The translations under genes and the position numbers were made by a program. From JBBRXJ01 sp038248505 (GTDB taxonomy: Bacteria > Bacteroidota > Bacteroidia > Bacteroidales > JBBRXJ01), in the NCBI GenBank assembly GCA_038248505.1, contig JBBRXJ010000093.1, positions 1-12,784 on the forward strand: a DNA stretch of 12,784 nucleotides. The letters run 5' to 3'. Below are positions 7,510 through 12,784 of the stretch, piece after piece. The notes beneath the pieces were generated by a model. That model made no database searches and had not been told where the DNA came from. It saw only the letters and a list, made by a program, of their open reading frames with translations. Every line of letters starts with the position of its first letter. The first letter of the stretch is position 1.

Positions 7510-7914
7510 ATGAAAAAGATCATTTTAATCAGCGGATTTCTTGTAATGTCAGCAATTTCAATTCAGGCACAACAAATCACCTTTAAATTAAACAGCCATG
7601 ATTTTGGCACTATAATTGAAGCAAAGGGTAAAGTGACCTATAAATTTGAATTTTCAAACACGGGTAACGCGCCATTAATCGTTCAGAATGTTAGCGCCTC
7701 TTGTGGGTGTACAACACCTGAATGGACTAAAGAACCTATCCTTCCAGGCAAAACTGGATTTATAACTGCAATCTACGATCCAGCAGGTCGCCCTGGAAAA
7801 TTTGAGAAAAGTATTAATGTTACTTCAAACTCAAAAGAAGAAACATTAAAGACACTAACAATTACGGGCGAAGTAACAAGTGAAGGACTAGCCAAACCTG
7901 AAGGAATGAAATAA
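7510..7914 (+). CDS. Secreted DUF1573 domain protein (single domain)
   Basis: A signal peptide (MKKIILISGFLVMSAISIQA, cleavage likely before residue 21 or 22) is followed by one immunoglobulin-like DUF1573 domain to about residue 122. It carries the family hallmark SCGCTTPEW (cysteines 65 and 67) and the turn YDPAGRPGKF. These domains are abundant in Bacteroidota envelopes and their function is unknown. The mature protein is very similar along its whole length to the N-terminal domain of the next gene (shared HD[FY]G, ASCGCT.P.W, YDP.GRPG.F), so the pair arose by duplication. A 133-bp gap separates it from the isochorismatase gene and no clear promoter consensus is seen. Confidence 0.87.
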   Translation: MKKIILISGFLVMSAISIQAQQITFKLNSHDFGTIIEAKGKVTYKFEFSNTGNAPLIVQNVSASCGCTTPEWTKEPILPGKTGFITAIYDPAGRPGKFEKSINVTSNSKEETLKTLTITGEVTSEGLAKPEGMK

Positions 7915-7941
7915 ACTGCTTGATATTTTCTTACGAAATAG

Positions 7942-7967
7942 AGCTCAGGGGAATATAAGCCTGAACT
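7942..7967 (+). terminator. Hairpin downstream of the first DUF1573 gene (weak terminator candidate)
   Basis: AGCTCAGG (7942-7949) pairs with CCTGAACT (7960-7967) with one mismatch and a 10-nt loop, 28 bp after the stop codon. There is no U-rich tail, so termination here is doubtful. It is the only G/C-containing stem I see in the 212-bp gap between the two DUF1573 genes. Confidence 0.25.
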
Positions 7968-8126
7968 TTAGTAAGGAATATTAAAAAAACAAACTCTAGC
8001 GGATGTGATAAAATAATATATTGTTGTTTTTCGCAACCACACAAAGTCGAGTACTTAATAAACACATAAAATAAAACCTACTATTAGAATAAACACTCAA
8101 CAGAAACACAAACGAATTCACCAGCT

Positions 8127-9212
8127 ATGAAAAAAACACTCTCACTTCTGTCAATTATTTTCCTTGGTACAACTTTAATGGCACAAGTAAATGGCCCGTT
8201 TATTTCATTCGATAAGGAATCGCATGACTACGGTAAAATTCAAGAATTAAACGGAAAAGTAACCGTACGTTTTGATTTTATAAATACAGGCAGTCAACCT
8301 CTTACCATACAAGAAGTAAAAGCAAGTTGCGGCTGTACCGCACCGGATTGGACACGAAAACCTGTATTGCCTGGTGAGAAGGGCTTTGTAAGTGCTACCT
8401 ACGATCCTTCTGGAAGACCCGGTACTTTTAATAAGACCGTAACAGTAACAACGAACTCCATTGAAAACAATGTAAAAACCTTACGCATTTACGGTGAAGT
8501 AACGCCAAAACAACAAACAATAAATGAAACCTATCCACGCGATATGGGTGAAGTACGTCTCAAATCAAATCACTTTGGTTTTGGAACAGTTTATAAAGAT
8601 GAAGCAAAAACTAAGACTTTAGAAATCGTAAATATTAAAGACATTCCCTTAAAAGTTACATTCACAAATGTTCCTCAATATATAAGTTTGAAATGCGTAC
8701 CAGAGATGCTACAGCCAATGCAAGAAGGCATTATTGAAGGAACCTATAATGGCACCAAAGTAGATGATTGGGAGTTTATGATTGATCGTGTTGGCATTGT
8801 TGTAAACGACAAAACCGATGATGAGAAAAAATTGACCATAAGTGCTAATATTGTTGAGGACTTCTCAAAATGGACGCCTGAAATGCTTAAAAATGCACCG
8901 TATATCAAATTCGACACAACCGTATTTGACTTTGGCAATCTAGCACCTGATGTGAAAGTAGAACATGTTTTCACCCTTAAAAACTTAGGCAAAAGCGATC
9001 TGATAATTCACAAAATTAAACCTTCATGCGGATGCACCGTGGTAAGACCTGAAAGCACTTTAATACCTGCTGGTAAATCAACAAGTATGACCGCTCAATT
9101 TCATGCCTATGCGGAAGGTGAACAAAACAAATTCATTACGATAGTAACCAACGATCCTAAAAACACCGTTATCCGTATTCAAATAAAAGCAATGGTTGCA
9201 GGAAAAAAATAA
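8127..9212 (+). CDS. Secreted protein with two DUF1573 domains and a middle Ig-like domain
   Basis: The 361-residue protein starts with a signal peptide (residues 1-19, ending LMA/QV). The first DUF1573 domain is at about 24-126 with SCGCTAPDW (C68, C70). The last is at about 256-357 with SCGCTVVRP (C301, C303). Between them (about 145-245) lies a similar-sized beta-rich segment without the CGC motif, probably a degenerate Ig-like (ASH/SPD-2/Hydin-type) domain. Repeated DUF1573 domains suggest an envelope scaffolding or adhesion role; function is unknown. The paired cysteines in C-G-C may form a disulfide or bind metal, which is inference. A small membrane-peptide gene begins four bases after its stop. 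Confidence 0.87.
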   Translation: MKKTLSLLSIIFLGTTLMAQVNGPFISFDKESHDYGKIQELNGKVTVRFDFINTGSQPLTIQEVKASCGCTAPDWTRKPVLPGEKGFVSATYDPSGRPGTFNKTVTVTTNSIENNVKTLRIYGEVTPKQQTINETYPRDMGEVRLKSNHFGFGTVYKDEAKTKTLEIVNIKDIPLKVTFTNVPQYISLKCVPEMLQPMQEGIIEGTYNGTKVDDWEFMIDRVGIVVNDKTDDEKKLTISANIVEDFSKWTPEMLKNAPYIKFDTTVFDFGNLAPDVKVEHVFTLKNLGKSDLIIHKIKPSCGCTVVRPESTLIPAGKSTSMTAQFHAYAEGEQNKFITIVTNDPKNTVIRIQIKAMVAGKK

Positions 9213-9216
9213 AGTA

Positions 9217-9416
9217 ATGAACAAAAAAAAATTTTATCGCTTGGTATTGTAAGTTCTTTGGCGGCTATTTTTACTGTTATGCCTAACAAAAAGGCAAATA
9301 CTCATAATAAAATGGGCTATAAATCTAATAGTAAACATGCTCCGTATAGCACAGGCTTATTTGCCATACTTGCTGGATTACTTTTTTATAATGGAACTAA
9401 AGCACCTAAACAATAA
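9217..9416 (+). pseudogene. Small membrane or secreted peptide gene, frame broken in an A9 tract
   Basis: ATG at 9217 reads MNKKK and then meets a TAA after 11 codons. Shifting frame by -1 within the nine A's at 9223-9231 (equivalent to one extra A) gives an uninterrupted 66-residue protein. It begins MNKKKILSLGIVSSLAAIF, a textbook signal or anchor sequence, continues as a polar middle with TVMPNKKANTH, and has a second hydrophobic segment STGLFAILAGLLFY near residues 46-59, then KAPKQ and TAA at 9414-9416. The shifted frame has no usable ATG of its own upstream. The gene lies four bases after the DUF1573 gene, so it is probably co-transcribed. I do not recognise the family. It may be intact with an assembly error, phase-variable, or expressed by -1 slippage. 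Confidence 0.55.
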
Positions 9417-9524
9417 GTCCCATTCAGCTCAAGAAATTCTGTGCGTTCTTATATTGTTCAACCCTTGCGGCTATGTTAACTGAACATTGAAGTTTAGCTC
9501 AACACTGTATTTTTTTAAGACGAA

Positions 9525-10817
9525 TTATGCAAACTTCACCTTCACTCCAATTACGAGTACGTCATCAATCTGCTCGTGCTCTTCGCCAATCCAATCGTTA
9601 AGGTTGTTATCAAGCAATTGACGCTGTTCCGCCATCGGGTTTTGATGTATTTTGAGTAGGAATTCTTTCATATTTTTTATCATCAGTTTTCGTCCGTCGG
9701 GTCCACCAAACTGATCTTGATAACCATCGCTAAAGGTATATATGCAATCGCCTTCTAAGAGATCAATGATGTTATTGGTAAACATCTCACTCTTTTTAAT
9801 ATGAATACCTACGGGCATCTTATCCGCTTTATATTGAATTACCTCATTATTACGAATCATAACCAATGAGTTATTGGCACCAGCATATTGCATTTGGCGA
9901 GTTTCCATATCAATAATATATATTGCCATATCCATTCCATCTTGACTTTCGCCAATCTTTCCTTTTTGATGTAATGAGCGAATAATATTTTCGCGCATTA
10001 TATTAAGAATCTCATTAGCGTGAATATCCTCGTTCTTCCCAACGATCTCACTCAAGAATGTTACACCCAACATACTCATAAATGCACCAGGCACACCATG
10101 TCCAGTACAGTCAGCCGCCGCAACAATTACTTTACTACCATGACTATGTAACCAATAATAGTCACCGCTAACGATATCGCGCGGTCTAAATAAAATAAAG
10201 CGCTCAGGAATTAACGCTTCAATAAGTTCCACAGGGGGCAAAATAGCACGTTGTATTCGCTGTGCATAATGAATACTATCTGTAATTTCTTTATGCTGTT
10301 TTGAGATAAGATCATTCTGTTCAGCCAACAAAATATTGGCCTTTTTAATCTGGCTATTCTGACGAAATACAAACGCCAAAAAGCCCGCAATAATTAACAG
10401 CACTAATACTACAGCATACATCATCAAGCGCTGCTGCCTAATAACTTTAGTACTTAGCTCATCCTTTTCTGAAGCCTGCCTTAATGCCAAATCTTTCTTT
10501 TCGCTTTCATATTTTGTTTGCAACTCATTTACCATTTTATTAGTCTCTTCATTAAATATAGAGTCACGAATACCGATAAATCGTTTCATGAAAACTAATG
10601 AATTACGATAATCTCCTTCTTTTTCATATATTTCAGATAAATTCTCGTAGGCTTGCTTTCTAAAATCATTCATCCCAATTTTACGTGCTGTGTCAAGTGC
10701 TTGAAAAAAATAAATCCGTGCTTCGGCATAGCTACTATTTTCCTTATGTATTAAGGCTATCTGGAATAAATTAATAGCAATTTCGTATTTATTATTTAGT
10801 TCCTTGCTTAAAATCAA
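9525..10817 (-). CDS. SpoIIE-type PP2C phosphatase half of an interrupted TPR sensor gene
   Basis: This half holds the last TPR units (to about residue 90), a coiled linker (95-130), one membrane segment (LMMYAVVLVLLIIAGFLAF, about 131-149), a second linker with SIHYAQRIQRAILPP (181-195), and a SpoIIE/RsbU-like Ser/Thr phosphatase domain to the end. Metal-binding and catalytic motifs are present: DIVSGDYYW (214-222), AADCTGHGVPGAFMSMLG (234-251), YAGANNSL (311-318), FSDGYQDQFGG (362-372) and IDDVLVIG (417-424). The frame listed starts at an in-frame TTG, but in the same frame 13 sense codons upstream connect it to the stop at 10857-10859. It is therefore the 3' part of the gene starting at 12116. 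Intact relatives sense signals through the TPRs and dephosphorylate anti-sigma-antagonist-type partners; targets here are unknown. Confidence 0.85.
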   Translation of the reverse strand: MILSKELNNKYEIAINLFQIALIHKENSSYAEARIYFFQALDTARKIGMNDFRKQAYENLSEIYEKEGDYRNSLVFMKRFIGIRDSIFNEETNKMVNELQTKYESEKKDLALRQASEKDELSTKVIRQQRLMMYAVVLVLLIIAGFLAFVFRQNSQIKKANILLAEQNDLISKQHKEITDSIHYAQRIQRAILPPVELIEALIPERFILFRPRDIVSGDYYWLHSHGSKVIVAAADCTGHGVPGAFMSMLGVTFLSEIVGKNEDIHANEILNIMRENIIRSLHQKGKIGESQDGMDMAIYIIDMETRQMQYAGANNSLVMIRNNEVIQYKADKMPVGIHIKKSEMFTNNIIDLLEGDCIYTFSDGYQDQFGGPDGRKLMIKNMKEFLLKIHQNPMAEQRQLLDNNLNDWIGEEHEQIDDVLVIGVKVKFA

Positions 10818-10856
10818 AGCCTCTTCAAAGTTCTTTTTTGCTTCTTCATATTTAAA

Positions 10857-12116
10857 TTACAAAAAATAAACTCGACCAATATTATTTAATATGCTTGCTA
10901 TCCCTTCTTTATTGGATAGACGTCGCATTATTTCACTTGATTTTTTATAATACAGAAGCGCTCTGTCAAATGCTCTACTTAAAGTATCTGCTTTTATTTT
11001 CGCACGCGATTCAGCTGTTTGTTTCCATGATGATGTGTACTTCCCATTTATTTTGTTCTCTACAATTTTAATGATCACATTACCTATGTTATTATACCCT
11101 CTTGCAATCTGTAATTCATCACCAAGGATTGTGTTTACAATAAGCGCCTTTCCATGAAATTCTAGTGCTTTTCTGAAATTTGCGTCATTTTCATTAATTG
11201 AATTATCACCTTTTACTAAATTTTCATAAATGAGACCAATGTTATTTTGACAACTAGCAACACCTCTTTTGTAATCATTTTTTTCAAATATCTCCAATGC
11301 TTTTTGATAACAGACAATGGCCTGATCGTACTTAGACCAACGCCAGTATACATTTCCCATATTATTTAATATAATGGCAGCCCCTTTTTTCTCTGTCTCA
11401 TTCTTACGAATCTCATAGGTTATCTTATAATGACGAATGGCACTATCATATTTATCCCATCCAAAATATATTAATCCAATATTATTATGGCATTTTGCTA
11501 TTCCATTCAAATCGTCTAATTTATTACTTATTTTAAGTGCCTTTAAATAATATTCAAGCGCGTTATCAACCTTCCCTTGCTGTTTTACAACATTTCCCAA
11601 ATTAAACAAGGCGGCCGCTTCTTCTTTTTCTATTTTATACTCTTTTGATACACCTAAAGCATAATTTAAATAAAACTCTGCCGAATCAAGTTGTCCTAAA
11701 AAATAAAAAGAATTACCTACTGCATTTGACGATTCAGAGATACCTTCTTTATCGCCGATTTGCTTTCTCAATAAAAAACTTTTCCGAAAAAATTCGAGCG
11801 CATGCTGATCATCATACATGCTATTATAGATATATCCAACATTATACAATGCTTTACCTATTGTTTTCTTATCTTTTATGTTATTAGCAATATCTAAGGC
11901 CTTATTAGCGTACATCAAACTCGTATCTGAAGATTTGCCTGTATATTCATCAGACATTTTAATCAGAATACTAAATATCACTTCTTTTGAAGTAGCCTTT
12001 GTTAATTCTATCTTTAGGCTATCAGTGTTTGCAGCAAGATTGCAAACGGCAGCAAACAAAAAAAAAAAGAAATAAGATAATCTTCGTGTAAATACCATAT
12101 AAACAGACTGTATCAT
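10857..12116 (-). CDS. TPR half of the interrupted TPR-SpoIIE sensor phosphatase gene
   Basis: After an N-terminal hydrophobic segment (RRLSYFFFFLFAAVCNLA, signal peptide) the protein consists of about eight tetratricopeptide repeats, with recurring NNIG.VY / KYD.A...Y.KALEI patterns (for example GLIYFGWDKYDSAIRHY, GNVYWRWSKYDQAIVCY). The frame stops at TAA (10857-10859) in the middle of a repeat: NNIGRVYFL-stop-FKYEEAKKNFEEAL. The next codons finish that TPR and run in the same frame into the phosphatase half, so a full-length protein would have 863 residues if the stop were a sense codon such as CAA. ATG at 12116 and at 12098 are both possible starts; the second fits a promoter box at 12123-12130. 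As sequenced, this half would be a periplasmic TPR protein without anchor or output domain. Confidence 0.85.
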   Translation of the reverse strand: MIQSVYMVFTRRLSYFFFFLFAAVCNLAANTDSLKIELTKATSKEVIFSILIKMSDEYTGKSSDTSLMYANKALDIANNIKDKKTIGKALYNVGYIYNSMYDDQHALEFFRKSFLLRKQIGDKEGISESSNAVGNSFYFLGQLDSAEFYLNYALGVSKEYKIEKEEAAALFNLGNVVKQQGKVDNALEYYLKALKISNKLDDLNGIAKCHNNIGLIYFGWDKYDSAIRHYKITYEIRKNETEKKGAAIILNNMGNVYWRWSKYDQAIVCYQKALEIFEKNDYKRGVASCQNNIGLIYENLVKGDNSINENDANFRKALEFHGKALIVNTILGDELQIARGYNNIGNVIIKIVENKINGKYTSSWKQTAESRAKIKADTLSRAFDRALLYYKKSSEIMRRLSNKEGIASILNNIGRVYFL

Positions 12117-12122
12117 TTACAT

Positions 12123-12130
12123 CAAAAATA
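12123..12130 (-). promoter_or_regulatory. Candidate -7 promoter element for the TPR-SpoIIE gene
   Basis: On the minus strand this reads TATTTTTG, a full match to TAnnTTTG. It lies 6 bp from the ATG at 12116, so transcription would start close to that codon; this favours the ATG at 12098 as the real start. A second 7/8 match, TACCTTTA (minus strand of 12187-12194), lies further upstream. No TTTG -33 box is evident for either. Confidence 0.35.
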
Positions 12131-12193
12131 CTGATTTTTTGCTTTGCTTTATAATTTTTCGCCTAATTCTCTCTCCAATTATTAGATTAAAGG

Positions 12194-12201
12194 TAAATTT
12201 G
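12194..12201 (+). promoter_or_regulatory. Candidate -7 promoter element for the secreted-protein gene
   Basis: TAAATTTG is a full match to the Bacteroidota TAnnTTTG element and sits 35 bp before the ATG at 12237, a normal leader distance. It abuts the minus-strand TACCTTTA (12187-12194), so the intergenic region may be a compact divergent promoter. No -33 match is clear. Confidence 0.45.
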
Positions 12202-12236
12202 TATAATTCATAAACTATACACTTAATTAATTGTAT

Positions 12237-12643
12237 ATGAAAACACTGCTTACTTTAGTCGTATTAATTCTATTTTCTGATTTAAAAATAGATGCTCAAC
12301 AATTAAAAACCTTATCAGGTAGTTTAACCTGCGATAAAATTTTCTATTCTCCTAACAGCAAATTAATTTTAACCTTTACTTTATCCTCATCCACACCCGA
12401 CTTGGAATACATTGACTCATTAGCGCTAACTTTTCCTTCTGGCTTTACAATCGATTCAGCAAGTAGTTCTATCGGCAATGAATGGCTTAATCCTATAATA
12501 GGAAATATAGTATCCTAGGGAGACAACGACAATAGCTATGGTGGGATTAAACTTAACGATATTGACACGAATTACTTTTTTAAAGTATATCTCAATATAG
12601 AAAATGGAATTACGGGTAATAAAATAATCACTTACCATATTTC
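12237..12643 (+). pseudogene. Secreted beta-rich protein gene with in-frame TAG, cut by an insertion sequence
   Basis: The natural start is ATG 12237 (MKTLLTLVVLILFSDLKIDAQ, a signal peptide), preceded by a TAAATTTG promoter box. The mature part (LTCDKIFYSPNSKLILTFTL..., ALTFPSGFTIDSAS) is beta-rich like the repeat domains of large Bacteroidota secreted proteins. The frame meets TAG at 12516-12518, but the same frame continues convincingly as GDNDNSYGGIKLNDIDTNYFFKVYLNIENGITGN and KIITYHIS. The stop is thus probably a changed TGG (VSWGDND) or CAG. From about 12644 the sequence reads GAGACCG, where an IS end appears to begin; the remaining frame to TAA 12669-12671 (RPLQGKIA) looks like IS sequence. 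As sequenced only a 93-residue product is made. The rest of the gene may lie beyond the IS, outside the window. Confidence 0.65.
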
Positions 12644-12721
12644 GAGACCGTTGCAAGGCAAAATAGCATAAAAATATATCATATATAATTGTATTTCAGT
12701 GTATTGAGTCGTTTTTTTTGT

Positions 12722-12729
12722 TATATTTG
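12722..12729 (+). promoter_or_regulatory. Candidate -7 promoter element of the IS transposase
   Basis: TATATTTG matches TAnnTTTG fully and ends three bases before the transposase ATG at 12733, so transcripts from it would be leaderless or nearly so. Confidence 0.3.
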
Positions 12730-12732
12730 TGT

Positions 12733-12784
12733 ATGAAAAATACACAAAACATCGGGTTTGCAGATTTGGCAATACAAGGAAGAA
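12733..12784 (+). CDS. IS transposase, N-terminal fragment (IS5/IS1182-like)
   Basis: The last 52 bases encode MKNTQNIGFADLAIQGR and run off the window edge. The 'GFADLAIQ.R' opening is what I recognise from DDE transposases of IS5/IS1182-like elements in Bacteroidota, where it is followed by a short region on a fixed-size dimer-like N-terminal domain. Only 17 residues are visible, so family assignment is tentative; the terminal-repeat-like sequence at 12644 supports it. Confidence 0.55.
   Translation, partial: MKNTQNIGFADLAIQGR

Larger units (their letters stand above)
12644..12784 (+). mobile_element. Left end of an IS5/IS1182-like insertion sequence (continues past window)
   Basis: The element appears to begin with GAGACCGTTGCAAGGC (12644-12659), a sequence of the kind found as terminal inverted repeat in IS5-superfamily elements, at the point where the upstream secreted-protein frame loses its similarity. 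An AT-rich leader of about 70 bp follows and then a transposase start. The boundary is inferred from one end only; the right end, the matching repeat and the target duplication are not in view. Confidence 0.55.

Noticed and set aside
9487..9516. Intrinsic terminator after the small peptide gene (TTGA...TCAA followed by T7)
   Set aside because: The stem is only 4 bp and the T-run starts seven bases after it; too weak to call.
12231..12236. TTG at 12231 as start of the secreted-protein gene
   Set aside because: ATG at 12237 directly begins a canonical MK signal peptide and sits at a normal distance from the TAAATTTG box.
9525..12671. Reassigned stop codons (TAA/TAG read as Gln) as the reason for interrupted genes
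   Set aside because: Other genes in the window end at TAA or TAG exactly at the expected family length, so a changed genetic code does not fit.
1..12784. CRISPR array, tandem repeats, tRNA or rRNA genes, phage or toxin-antitoxin modules
   Set aside because: No regularly spaced repeats, no cloverleaf or rRNA-like sequence and no small paired toxin/antitoxin frames were seen on either strand.

Overview
The window looks like chromosomal DNA of an AT-rich, anaerobic or facultatively anaerobic member of the Bacteroidota. This rests on several points: TAnnTTTG-type promoter elements, weak Shine-Dalgarno sites at most genes, paired DUF1573 lipoprotein-like genes, a TPR/SpoIIE-phosphatase signalling protein of the type common in this phylum, a secreted protein fragment of Bacteroidota style, and [FeFe]-hydrogenase maturation genes. 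No rRNA, tRNA, CRISPR array or phage genes are visible.

Layout. 1-120 is the tail of an unidentified gene, followed by about 400 bp of AT-rich intergenic DNA with two inverted repeats. 518-2209 is a two-gene unit: a TM1266-type hydrogenase regulator and HydG, the radical-SAM enzyme that makes the Fe(CO)(CN) precursor of the H-cluster. A U32-family protein follows at 2357-4207. On the minus strand, 6051 to 4237 holds a zinc polyol/alcohol dehydrogenase and then a YafK/DpaA-like L,D-transpeptidase-fold protein that is split by a frameshift. Divergent from the dehydrogenase is a tightly coupled pair, a single-domain KdsD/GutQ-like sugar-phosphate isomerase and an isochorismatase-fold hydrolase. 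The 150-bp divergent control region carries two mutually exclusive inverted repeats. 7510-9416 holds two DUF1573 proteins and a small membrane peptide gene whose reading frame breaks at a poly-A tract. 12116-9525 (minus) is a single TPR + transmembrane + SpoIIE-type phosphatase gene split by one in-frame TAA. At 12237-12643 lies a secreted-protein gene with an in-frame TAG, cut at its 3' side by the left end of an insertion sequence that runs off the window.

The most striking property is gene damage. Four loci in about 8 kb carry single lesions: two homopolymer frameshifts and two in-frame stops that are each one transition away from a sense codon. A fifth event is an IS insertion. Either this lineage is in early genome decay, or the assembly carries consensus errors, or some genes are expressed by slippage or readthrough. 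The sequence alone cannot separate these. The other candidates for follow-up are the dehydrogenase/isomerase/hydrolase cluster with its switch-like divergent control region, and the missed 66-codon gene.
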